Positions 47,304-57,539 of a stretch of DNA of 64,000 nucleotides are shown here, one piece after another. Origin of the DNA: Emergomyces orientalis (Eukaryota > Ascomycota > Eurotiomycetes > Onygenales > Ajellomycetaceae); the NCBI GenBank assembly GCA_002110485.1, contig MOWL01000070.1, positions 310,001-374,000 of the forward strand, read 5' to 3'. Positions within the stretch are counted from its first letter, which is position 1. Every line of letters begins with the position of its first letter. The position numbers and the translations under genes were made by a program. The notes under the pieces were generated by a model. It did not search any database. It had not been told where the DNA came from and was given only the letters and a program-made list of their open reading frames with translations.

Positions 47304-47832
47304 TTAAAAGTGGCCTTTGGTGCAGGCGAGTGCGGCATGAATTGCTTGGCACTGACGCATTATATGGAGTGCTTTGTGGTTAGTCGTCGGCTTCATCTTC
47401 AGAGTGTTCTTTTCCTGCAGATAAAAGCTTACATAGCTCCCTGCTGCAATGATTGCGAAGCCATGCCTTTGCCCCGCCGGGTTGGTCGCTTTGGTCTTGG
47501 TTATGGATTTCCAATAGCGCTGAGCTTGCTCAACATAGTCCTTCCAGTCATCGTTTCTTCCCCCCTTCTTCGCCTCCAAGATGAGAAACTTCCGACAATC
47601 ATATTTCTAATCTCTCAAGTCCCTTTGCTGGGTGATAATGTCTACTCTGCAGTCGACGAGTGTTCAGGGAAATGCATATATCCCTCAGACAAAGGAAACG
47701 CGTTTTGGAGGATGCTTATCTAAATTTCGGTCATCACTGACTGGCTTTGGCGGCACTAAGCTCTTAATTCCAGATCTTAACGAGACCTCTTCTAGATACC
47801 ACTCGATCATTAGCATGTGAGACTCCATGGGT
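47304..47832 (-). pseudogene. Decayed gene with PD-(D/E)XK-like segment
   Basis: One continuous minus-strand frame starts with an ATG at 47832-47830 (MESHMLMIEWYLEEVSLRSG, then LVPPKPVSDDRNLDKHPPKR) and ends at 47304 with KGHF and a stop. It is broken by three in-frame stops at about 47690-47610 (TGA, TGA, TAG). The protein-like character continues across all three: GIYAFP, TLVDCRVDIITQQRDLRD, CRKFLILEAKKGGRNDDWKD, YVEQAQRYWKSI, and GQRHGFAIIAAGSYVSFYL. The LEAKK motif with the following helix and GFAIIAAG strand resembles the E-x-K core of PD-(D/E)XK nuclease-like fungal proteins, an inference from motif shape. An intron removing the stops is possible (acceptor ATTAG at about 47613) but no good donor was found. 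The plus frames here are shadows. Confidence 0.5.
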
Positions 47833-48767
47833 TTCTTTGCAAAACTTACTATTTCTCATTCGAGTTTACCTTGGTTGATATTTGCAATGGCATCTTGATA
47901 CATCGTGTACCAGTTGCACTGCCTCACAAAACGAAGTTGACCAGTGAGGATCCCTTTATCGGTTCGCAACGGCGATCTTTGGACCAAGATATTGTAAATC
48001 CAAAAGCTGGTAGGTCACCGGATGCGCATTATTTGGGTATAGCCTTAAGGGGCCATTGGCTATGGCGGATTGCCACACAATGAAGCTGAGCTGTTCTTCT
48101 GAAGACCCAAAAAAAAAACAAAAAAACCAAAGGAGTTTACCTACGTGAATATCTTGTCCGCATCTAAATTTAACTGGTTTAATTCAAGTAGAAGAAGATG
48201 AATGAGAGCGCGAATGTCTGTGGTCCATGCTTGTTCACTATGATGTTAACCAAAGTGACTGGATCAGATCGAGACAAAGTTGGGGTTGGGAATGAGTGAT
48301 GCCAAACTTGGGAAGGAGAGAAATGATAAATGATAAATATGGAATGGCTACTGAATTTAATTACTCTACATTGTTACTTCTGTGAATGTAACTATTTGAT
48401 TTCAGGAGCGGTTACATCTGAAGCTTCCACCAAAGAACCAAAATCAAAATTAGCATAGATTACATATGTTCAGTTATTTTGGCCCTCAGCCTTGTTGTGT
48501 GGAACATAAAACCCTATCTCACACTGGCCACAGGCAGCCATCGCCGTAGCAATAAATCTATTAAAAAAAATCTAGCATGAACCTATATCCATTTACCCAT
48601 GAATATCTTATAGACCGTTTCCTGCATGCTTTTACAAACACTTGTTTCAAACTATTTGTAATTGGCGTACATCATCGCAATCGTGAACAGTACATAACTT
48701 CATCCAATATTCCAAACGTAGGAGTGGAAAATGCCGGATTAATAAAGATCATAGAGTGGCTAACGCA
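47833..48767. other. Intergenic DNA with possible relic sequence
   Basis: A plus frame at 47817-48083 is open for 88 residues without known motifs; minus-strand pieces here may continue the decayed gene. The rest, 48090-48767, is AT-rich and seems empty. Confidence 0.4.
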
Positions 48768-50076
48768 TCAAAGCTCATCCCTTTTTCTCTCCTCTACCTT
48801 CTCCTCTTTCTTCCCATACCACCCACCCACCTCCTCCTTAGCACCTAGCTTGACCATACTAGTAATAAGCTCAAATGCAACCTGCGCAGCTGCAAGAGCA
48901 GTAGCCTCCCCAACGGTATCATAGCTAGGCGACACCTCTACAATATCAGCACCAACAAGGTTCAGCTTCTCGATTCCACGAAGAATCCTAATCAGCTCAC
49001 GCGTGGTCCATCCACCTGGCTCTGGTGTGCCGGTTCCAGGCGCAATACCAGGATCCAGCACGTCAATGTCAAGACTCAGGTAGACAGGCTCGTCGGGTGA
49101 AAGCCCAACGCGCGAGATAATCGTGTCGATCACGCCTTTCGGCCCGATATCGTCAATATCATCTGCGTGAATGCGAAGGAATCCCTGTTCAGGTCCCGGG
49201 TTGGAATAGTCGCCATCATCCAGACCAGTCAGACGCGTGCGGAGACCAGCATGCGCGGAGCTGGTGTTGGAAATCAGCCCTTCACGGCTGGCCGTGTGGA
49301 AGAAGCTGCCATGGTTGAAGCGGGATTGGTCGGACGTCCAATACGCGGAGTATCGGACGGGATTCCAGGTATCGAGGTGCGCATCAAAGTGCAAGACCGT
49401 GATGGGTTTCCCGTAAATCTTATATAAAGCACGTAGAGCTGGCAGGGTGATGCTGTGGTCGCCCCCCAATGTGACAATTTTGGGTTTTCCGCTTGAAATG
49501 CCTGGGATGGGGTTTGGAGCCTCACGAGTGCCTAGCTCCAGAAAGGCTTCGTACATCTGGCGTTCCGCTACGCCATTGTCGAACGGCATAATCGGGATAT
49601 CGCCACAGTCAAGAATGCGGGCCCAGTTCATATAGGGGTTGATGGCAGCGCGGGTGTTGTAGCTATTTCCTGGGAGTTGACGAGCACTTGCGGCGCGGAT
49701 GGCTCGGGGCCCGAAACGGGCTCCTGGGCGGTAGGAGACGGAAGTGTCGAATGGAGCTCCAAGGATAGCTATATCGTATTGCTCATCAGGCTCCAGGAGG
49801 CATTTAACATGCTTGAGATGGGCAAAGGTTGAAACTCCAGAAAAGCTCCACTGATAAAGATGATTTTTAAGATTAGAATGTTCCCGAAGGGGACAATTGC
49901 AAAGGAAAGAGCGAATAGCGTATCATTACCTCTTGATCCCATTTTTTCAGGAGCTCGTCCCTCCGGTCAATGGGGATCTCCGCATGATCGTCGTGGTCAT
50001 GGCCATCGTGGGCATGTATAGGGTTTATTAACAGGAGCAACCCGGCGAAGATGCCCGTCCAACTTTGAGGCAGCAT
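48768..50076 (-). CDS. Secretory-pathway agmatinase (ureohydrolase), two exons
   Basis: Exons 50076-49930 and 49850-48768 (phase 0, 79-base intron) give 409 residues. The N-terminus is a clear signal peptide (WTGIFAGLLLLINPIHA) followed by a His/Asp-rich stretch HDGHDHDDH. The ureohydrolase domain has SYRPGARFGPRAIRAAS, the metal ligands in TLGGDHSIT, VLHFDAHLDTW and LSLDIDVLDPGIAPGTGTPE, and DIVEVSPSYD. These match agmatinases, which split agmatine into putrescine and urea with two Mn(II). The protein ends in RDEL, a form of ER-retrieval signal, so it may stay in the ER; the lysine/glutamate-rich tail just before it supports an exposed end. A Sre1-type GATCAGATAA site lies about 90 bases upstream of the ATG. 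Use of guanidinobutyrate or another guanidino compound instead of agmatine is possible. Confidence 0.92.
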
Positions 50077-51605
50077 ATTTTTCTTCCTGGGCTACGAACA
50101 TACCAGTTTCTCCCACTGTGAAGGACAAAAACTCTGGGCGCCATTGTGACAGAAAGTTGGCTATTTTATCTGATCTCGGACTCGGGAGCGAGAAGCAAAA
50201 ACGGTATTTGATTGGCAGATTTGCCGTGGGAGAGTGGGGACTCCAAGTGTCAAGAATGAGTCAGCAGTCGGTGTGCCGAAAATTCGGATATCAGAAGCTG
50301 ATACCAACCAAGAATAGCCGAGGGGGAAGCAATACTAGTAACTACAAAGCTACTATGCAGATCATCTGATTATCTAGGCATACCCTATTGTGAGAAGTGG
50401 CCCTGCTGCTACTTAGAGCGATAAGAAGCTTCTGATTTGCACACTAGGCTCAAACAGCTGGATGCTCCTCGTCATCTCGAATCCTTGTGTGAAGCTGGCT
50501 ATGGTCATTTAGACCCCTTTCAGCGGGGTGCAGGATTATACTGTGAGAGTCACATAACGCGCCCTGGATTATTCAAGAAGGATAGAATGCAAAGTGCCAG
50601 CTAGGTGCTCAAGTTCTGTTATTATTCAAGGCGATCAGCTCGGGAACAACCGCTGCGATTGATTGGAGCACAGTGCAAAGGACATCAAGGTTAAATAATT
50701 TTTTATTCAGATGCTATGGGTCAGACTACGAAACTGGCGGCTGCCTCCTGCATAAGTGGCACAACACTTAACCGTCTTACACCTGGATACGAACATTCAA
50801 ATTTTGATTCGTAATCATGAATATTTGTAATCGCTGTCTACCCCGCGCCTGGGGGAAGGATTTTGAAAAGGGATGGGTCTGACAGTTATCATGAGACACT
50901 CGAGATTGAGCTGTGCTCTTGACGGAAACACCTCTCAGCTACAGTTAGCCCCCGAATATCTCGGAGTTAAACTCAGCTGCTTGGAGATCAAATGGGAAGA
51001 ATGACCAATCAATCAGAGTAGAATGATCCAAAATGAAAAGTAATCCTTGCTAGAGGTAAAACCCCGGGACAGATTCATGGAGGGGTAATTATATTGCTAC
51101 TCAGCTGTTGATGATTGACGATGGCCTTGAAAACCTCAAGCTTCTTCTGCTTTTTTTAGACCATTTCTGGCTGAATATCTACTTACTAGGTGCCTATCTA
51201 TGAAGCCTTGAACTAGCTAATTCTATCTGAGCAAGAAATACTAGTATTGTTTGCTCTTGAGCTCGTTCAAATATAACCGCAGCAAAGGGAAACGCAACCC
51301 CGCATGTGCCTGATATTTTTATTGGCATTTATCGTCACAACCGTATCAGCTTTCTCCCTGTTAGCACGGTTGTATTAATAATAGAATAATATTAATAATT
51401 CGAGGTATGCGCCTTGTTTCGTTCCCCGCACATTCCATCCCGCAATTTCATCTTACATCGTGCTCGGCGCATTCAGTTACCCCGACTGGAACTTTGACCC
51501 TTGGGTATAAATTCACTGGATTCCAGGACAGAATTAATCCCCAGGTTTCCTCATCGTTCTCAATATCTCATTCCTTACCTATCCTCGCACCAGCACCCGT
51601 TCAAC
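50077..51605. other. Intergenic DNA between divergent genes
   Basis: No gene seen. A perfect Sre1-type site lies at 50166-50175. The last 200 bases look like a leader of the DUF1993 gene. Confidence 0.5.
50166..50175 (-). promoter_or_regulatory. Sre1/SreA-type site near the agmatinase start
   Basis: TTATCTGATC on the plus strand, the same ten bases as the two copies before the siderophore transporter, about 90 bases upstream of the agmatinase ATG and inside its probable promoter or leader. Confidence 0.45.
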
Positions 51606-52118
51606 ATGCCTTTTTCTACTTACGATGCCAGCGTTGGCTTGCTCACCAAGGGCCTCGTTTCCCTCGACGCAATCCTCGCCAAAGCTGAAGAGCATGCCAA
51701 ATCCAAAGAAATCAATGCCGATGACTACGTCCATGCTAAGCTATACGAAGACATGAAAGCTCTCGACTTTCAAGTATGCGCAGCTGTTGATACGGCAACA
51801 AAATGCGTCGCCCGCCTCCTTGGCACTGAGCCATTGGAGTGGAAGCACGAGACAACTTTCGCTGGCCTCCGGAAACAAACTGCCGACGGCATTGCTTACC
51901 TCAAGAAGGTGGACGCTGACTCGGTCGAGGGCAAAGAAGCGAATACTGTCACGATGGGCATCGGCGCCGGTAAATCCAGGACCCTCCCTGCAAAGGACTA
52001 TATCACCGGATACTCCGTCCCCAACTTCTTTTTCCATCTGCAGACTGCCTACGCCATCCTACGGCACAACGGAGTCCCCTTGAACAAAGGTACCTACATC
52101 TCAGCCTTCTCGTCATAA
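51606..52118 (+). CDS. DUF1993-family protein
   Basis: Single exon, 170 residues from the ATG at 51606; the frame is open 105 bases further upstream but without a better ATG. The sequence matches DUF1993 proteins: YDASVGLLTKGLVSLDAILA, ARLYEDM-like AKLYEDMKALDFQVCAAVDT, ARLLGTEP, TTFAGLRKQTADGIAYLKKV, and the C-terminal TGYSVPNFFFHLQTAYAILR with HNGVPLNKGTYI. This family forms a four-helix bundle related to DinB-like proteins and is common in fungi and bacteria. Its function is unknown. No signal peptide. Length and ends agree with the family. Confidence 0.9.
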   Translation: MPFSTYDASVGLLTKGLVSLDAILAKAEEHAKSKEINADDYVHAKLYEDMKALDFQVCAAVDTATKCVARLLGTEPLEWKHETTFAGLRKQTADGIAYLKKVDADSVEGKEANTVTMGIGAGKSRTLPAKDYITGYSVPNFFFHLQTAYAILRHNGVPLNKGTYISAFSS

Positions 52119-52802
52119 ACGGCGACAAAAGCGGAAACTGGCTCTGGGCTAGAGAGGGTTCGTGACCAAAGGTGATGGATCAACATGATATGATGCACGT
52201 TGAAGAAATGGACGCTAATCCCAAAAGTTATATGGAATTTGAAATGTCAATTAGTGAATTGGATTTTTTTATGATAGTTACAAAACCAATGAATGATATT
52301 TATCAGCTGCAATTTTCCAAACGCGATGATAATTTACGTTTAAAATTTAACCTTTCATTGAAATTCGGCGACGATAATTCTGTATCTTGTTTCTATGTAA
52401 ACTCTAGCGTATGCACGCAATGTAAGTTATCTCAGAAGATTGCCAAAGTAAGCCAAAAAAGTACTGGCCCGTGGTGAGTTCATGGAGTGTCAGGTCCTAT
52501 CCATTAGTTACGTTTACTATTGATTAGGGTTGGCGAAGGCCTGATTTAGTTGATGTCACATGTTCAGAATGGGTCTTAAAACGCGCCAAAAAAGAAGCAC
52601 ATCTTGCACACTAGATCTGTGGCTGTCTACTAGTCTGTACCTTGTTATTTTATTTGGCCCTTTGTATCTCCCCATTCGCGCAATTACTGGCAAAATGAAT
52701 GACATTGTTCTGTAAACATTTCTTTGCCGCTTCAATCCGGCCCGTCCCGCGCTCCCGAAGTCCTTCAAGCTCAACCCCTACCCATGCCATAGCAGCGGTG
52801 CC
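52119..52802. other. Intergenic DNA
   Basis: An AT-rich frame at 52172-52477 (+, 101 codons) starts with ATG but has no family support and is probably chance. Otherwise empty. Confidence 0.5.
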
Positions 52803-54595
52803 ATGCGCCGGGTTGTAGTTACAGGATTGGGCGCAGTCTCTCCACTCGGGATAGGTGAGTTTGTGAGTTTAATTTTGGTGTTTATTCTAGTTTAGACGCA
52901 GGCAAATCATTGAATTGCCCATATATTGTCCATGTGTTGATGTTTTAACCGCTGGAGGTGCACGACGAACATGGAAACGACTTTTAGATGGCCACTGCGG
53001 CGTCGTTTCGGTAAAGGATCGGGATCCCAGATATGCAGATCTGCCCTGCCAGATCGCAGCGCTGGTCCCTCAAGGTTCGAAAAGTGATGGTGGCTGGAAT
53101 GGATCGGATTGGTTAAGTCGTGATGTATCTTGTGACCCTACTCCGGAATTCTTTTCATATGTCACTGATATTTGACTGCAGACGGAGAGGAAGACTGCAA
53201 AGTTTACGCAATATGCTCTAGCAGCTACCGAGGAGGCTCTCGAAGATGCAGGCTGGAACCCTACTAGTCGTGAACAGAAGGAAATGACAGTGAGGAAGGC
53301 CTTATAGCATCACTGTTACCCTAACGGAGCCGGCCAGTTAACTCATTTAGGGTGTATGTTTAGGTTCTGGCATTGGCAACTTCGATGAGATATACGATAC
53401 CTCCCTCATTTATGATAAAGGGGTATGTACAAAGGCAGTGCAATGCATAATTATACCCGACTACCCCAAAATTATCTCTTATGTTGACCATGTTTTTAAA
53501 TTCCATCAAGGGTTATAGAAAGATTTCGCCCCTCTTCGTCCCCAAGCTCCTTATTAACCTAGGTGCAGGACATATCTCTATGAAATATGGGTTCGCGGTA
53601 AGTTTTCACTTGATTATTTTTCCCGTAATATGGCACTGATACCCCCATCCAGGGACCCAATCATGCCGCCACAACCGCTTGCACAACTGGAGCACACTCA
53701 GTCGGCGACGCCTCCCGTTTCATCGCCTGCGGAGATGCAGACGTGATGATTGCCGGGGGAGCTGAGTCATGCATTCACCCATTAGTCCTGGGGGGGTTTT
53801 CCAGGTGTCGTAGCCTGGCTACTTCATACAATGACTCACCAGACAAAGCTTCAAGGCCCTTTGATAGGGACCGCGAGGGATTTATCGTGGGCGAGGGTGC
53901 AGCAGTTGTTGTCTTAGAAGTAGGTTGCGATACGCTCTATGATTGAACACGTTATTTATATAAAGCTCCCTAAAACTGATTTCTCGCACATAGGATCTTG
54001 AGCATGCGAAATCCCGCGGTGCACATATATATGCCGAATTGAAGGGCTACGGCTGTTCTGGAGATGCATACCACATGACGGCGCCTAGAGAGACCGGAGA
54101 AGGTGCGTTATCAGCTATGAAAAGGGCGTTGAGGAATGCCCAGGTTTCTCCTGAAAGAGTTGATTATATCAATGCACACGGGACATCGACGGTGATTGGA
54201 GACGCGGCGGAGAACTTTGCAATTAAAACACTCCTGCTTGGCGTCGGGGGTAAACAAAAAGCTGCCGATATCAATGTCAGCAGCACAAAAGGTGCTATAG
54301 GACATCTACTTGGGGGAGCCGGGGCCATCGAGGCGGTGTTCTCCGTCTTAGCGATTCATGAGGTAAGCATAGCATGATCATTTTTCATACATTTGCGGCC
54401 TGTAATGGTATGGATTTGCTAACGTAACTCTGACAGAATGTTCTACCACCTACGATAAATCTGGATAATACGACCGAGGAATTTGACTGCAACTACGTGC
54501 CCAATTTTGCGCAGGAGAGGCAGGTCGACGTGGTCCTGACAAACAGTTTCGGTTTCGGAGGGACGAATAGTAGCATTTGCTTTGCCCGATATTGA
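52803..54595 (+). CDS. CEM1: Mitochondrial-type 3-oxoacyl-ACP synthase (Cem1/KAS II), eight exons
   Basis: Exons 52803-52854, 52958-53124, 53182-53289, 53351-53422, 53511-53597, 53653-53919, 53994-54362 and 54437-54595 give 426 residues, all joins in phase. The start RRVVVTGLGAVSPLGIGARR is the usual KAS N-terminus. The active-site Cys (about 172) is in NHAATTACTTGAHSVGDASR, the two active-site His are in INAHGTSTVIGD (about 313) and STKGAIGHLLGGAGA (about 355), and NSFGFGGTN closes the domain. The enzyme condenses acyl chains with malonyl-ACP in mitochondrial type II fatty-acid synthesis, which supplies octanoate for lipoic acid. No long targeting peptide precedes the domain; an upstream exon might supply one, or the N-terminus itself may suffice as in other fungal Cem1 models. 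Eight exons make this the most split gene in the window. Confidence 0.95.
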
Positions 54596-54964
54596 TATCC
54601 AGCTGTATAGGTACCCTGTTTGTTAGTACCTGTGCTGCCCAAGCTGTACGGCACAATTACCAAATATGTAAAATAAATGTATTACTATCGCGAATTTCTT
54701 CTACAACATCTTGAAATGATTTTCCTAGACACAATTCGTCCCTTTCCACTAGATATTATATATAATATAAGTCCAATATGTATCATTTTTCATTCATTTG
54801 CTATCAGGATATTGGGTCACATGATTCCCACCTCTCAACTCTCTCGGCGAAGTTCGAACTCCCAAAACCAAACAGCATAGTCTAGCTATACAAATCCCCA
54901 TCCCATCCGCGAGAGAATAGTATCCTCATCTGAGTTAACAGTTAGCCCAGCCAGTGCTCCCAAT
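54596..54964. other. Short intergenic region
   Basis: Between CEM1 and SGF73, both on the plus strand. AT-rich; nothing recognised. Confidence 0.6.
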
Positions 54965-56746
54965 ATGGCGACAAACAGTGTTTCAGGCCGAGGTGAGACT
55001 CCCCTCCCCCCTCCGACCCGCTCGCTCGACCCTTGACCCTGTTCCGATTCCCGCTATCCCCCGTCGGCGACCATTAGTTATCGCTAAAGCAAAGATGGCA
55101 CTAAATAACCACTGTTGCTAACATTTCACTGCCATCCCTCCCTTTTTGGCTTTTAATGGCACAACCAGCATCGTCAGTGGCTTCAAGTTCGGGAGCTAGT
55201 TTTGTCGATGCGTCGGGATACAAGTTTAGTGATAAGGATAATCGGCCAGGAAAGCTCAAAGTTACCAAGAAGTCGGCCGCTAAGAACGCGAAGGCTGGGA
55301 AGAAGGATCCAGAGCAAACAGGTGAGAGAAAACCATATTTCAAAATATATCTTTATTAGATTTATATGAGCAGTGGCTTTCGTCCCTCTGGAATTATTAT
55401 TACTACTTCCTTTTGTTAAGACGAACCAGGCTCACTGACTTTTTTATTTCACGTTATATTTATGGGCAGAATCGAAGGACGGAGACCCAGAATCCCGCGC
55501 CTCCTCATCGCCCATCCTCCCCGAAATGGACGAGAAAATCATGGCGGCATTTCCCAACGGCAAACTGCGCGAAGCTCAATTGGAAACAGTGATATGCAAA
55601 CATTGTAAACGGCCAGTTTTAAAACAAACATCAGCAGAGCACATTCGAGGCTGCCTAAAAGCGAAACAAGAGAAAGCGCGGAAGAAGAAAGAAGCTCGTG
55701 ATGCTGCCAACAGAGCGAAAGAGAAGGCATTAGGGAAGGATAAAGGGAAGGACGGCGACGATAAAGGCGATGACGGAGCTGGTATTGGCGCTGGCGATGA
55801 TGACGATGCGATGAAGGGACAGAAGAGCGCGAAAAAGAGTGCTGGTGGGGACGATGGGCCGAAAAAAGGAAAGAAGCGCAAGGCGGATGCAGATGATGAT
55901 AAGGATAAGGAGCCGAAGAAGAAAAAAAAGAAAGATGAGCCCAAGCCCAAGGTCCCCAAACCGAAGGGTCCTGTTGATGTGGAAAAGCAATGTGGCGTTC
56001 CCCTCCCCAACGGCGGCCAGTGTGCGCGGTCGTTAACTTGTAAGAGCCATTCCATGGGTTCTAAAAGAGCCGTCCCTGGACGTTCGTTGCCGTACGATAT
56101 GCTACTTCAGGCGTATCAGAAGAAGAACCAGGCGCGGCAGCAAAGTAAGTAGCTACTACTTGTCGACCACTCATCAGTTGCTTGGTCCGCTTTTCATGCT
56201 GCTAACATTTATATCACAGAGGCTGCTATCGATGCGAACGCCCCGATCCACGACGACATAGATGGCAACGGACCAATCGACTCGGACGAGGAGAAAGACG
56301 CCGTTATGGCTGGCCTCACTCGATCGAATCCTCAGCCGCTGGTAACCCATCCTCTCATCCCAACCAGACGCAAATACCATCTCGTGCGCATGAAAGAAAT
56401 GTTGTCACAGGTTCTTGGGGGTACCAGGGGGGGAATATTTTCCCAGCCACGAGACACAAGCAGTCAGGGCCAGGGCCAGGGCCAAGGCGGGGGTGGGAGG
56501 ACAATGTTCCCATCAGACTCGGCCAATTTCTCATCTTCTCCCACCAGTGCCGTTGATTCCGCGGCGCAATCCGCGGATACATCAAGAAAGCCTTCCATCT
56601 CCCAACAGGCAGCGCAGAATCGGGTTTCCCAGGCCGCTGCAGCTGCCGCTGCGGCGAAAAAACCTGCCGCTACCCCATCGGCTACACCTGTTGGCACAAC
56701 TACTGCAGCGCCTGCAACGATTGCAGTGGCTGCAACTGCAACCTGA
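54965..56746 (+). CDS. SGF73: SAGA subunit Sgf73 (ataxin-7 homologue), four exons
   Basis: Exons 54965-54992, 55169-55321, 55470-56144 and 56220-56746 give 460 residues. The first exon is only 28 bases (MATNSVSGR). A zinc-binding segment VICKHCKRPVLKQTSAEHIR near residues 95-115 fits the Sgf73 N-terminal zinc finger that contacts the deubiquitinase module. A long Lys/Asp-rich linker follows. The SCA7 domain lies near 230-280: KQCGVPLPNGGQCARSLTCK, SHSMGSKRAVPGRSLPYDML, with its Cys/His set. The rest is low-complexity with Gly-Gln and Ala runs. Sgf73 anchors the Ubp8 H2B deubiquitinase in SAGA in the nucleus. The ATG at 54965 fits because the first exon enters the frame exactly; an ATG at 55156 inside intron 1 is a shadow. 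Confidence 0.93.
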
Positions 56747-57539
56747 TTACGTGAATGCTATATAGGTCTAACGACGTTCCGCTACTCTTTGTTATTACGA
56801 TGCCATTTTCCCGAAGATGTCTGGGGCATGATATGATGTGTGTCGTTTGTCATTCAAGGCGTTTTTGGTGATGTGTTGGCATTTCCGGCGATATGAGAGA
56901 TGATACCCCCCCTTGTATATGATACGAATGCTCCTTGTTTTGTTGATTCTTTTCGAATAATGTGTATTGGTTTGTCGCGGTTGTATATACTCTCTAGTAA
57001 GAGATTAAATTCCAACTTTACATCTCTGTGGAGATATTTTGGCAATTTTAGTATATTCTCACCTGTTTGCATACATGCTTCTATTTATATACGAAACGGT
57101 CAATTAGTTTCAAAGTGAATGGATATGTTTACCCCCTACACAAGGTATATATCTATTGAATGTTGCAGATGTAGCCGTAGTTGTCGCATATTTCACAACT
57201 ATTTGAACTTTTGCAGCCTCAGGCACCAACTGCATCATTCTCAGTTTCAACCACCCAATTTCTTTCTACGAGATAAATAACAAAACGTTTTTTCTGAGAA
57301 ACAGAAACTCCCCGCCGGTTATTCGTAGCACTACTCACCACGCTATCGCTCTCCCATTCCCCGTAGGTTTCTGCAACCCCACCTGTCGCGTCTATCCTCA
57401 CTCCCACCCCTCCCTCCGCACGGACTCGGTTTCGTCACGTTAAGAGCCCTGTTCTGTCTTCCAGCTCGACATTTCCCCGAGCAGCCTCTCAAAGGCAGTT
57501 CAACTGTCCCTCCGCTCCTCCGCTCAGAAAACAAGAGGC
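56747..57539. other. Spacer between SGF73 and the capping-enzyme gene
   Basis: 3' flank and promoter sequence of two genes on the same strand. No coding signal. Confidence 0.6.

Noticed and set aside
47310..47723. Plus-strand frame of 137 codons
   Set aside because: The minus strand over the same bases carries the recognisable LEAKK / GFAIIAAG sequence, so the plus frame is a shadow.
52172..52477. AT-rich 101-codon frame after the DUF1993 gene
   Set aside because: Starts with ATG but has no family features; AT-rich codons and isolated position suggest chance.
55576..56055. Minus-strand frame of 159 codons rich in Phe and Ser
   Set aside because: Complement of the Lys/Asp-rich linker of Sgf73.
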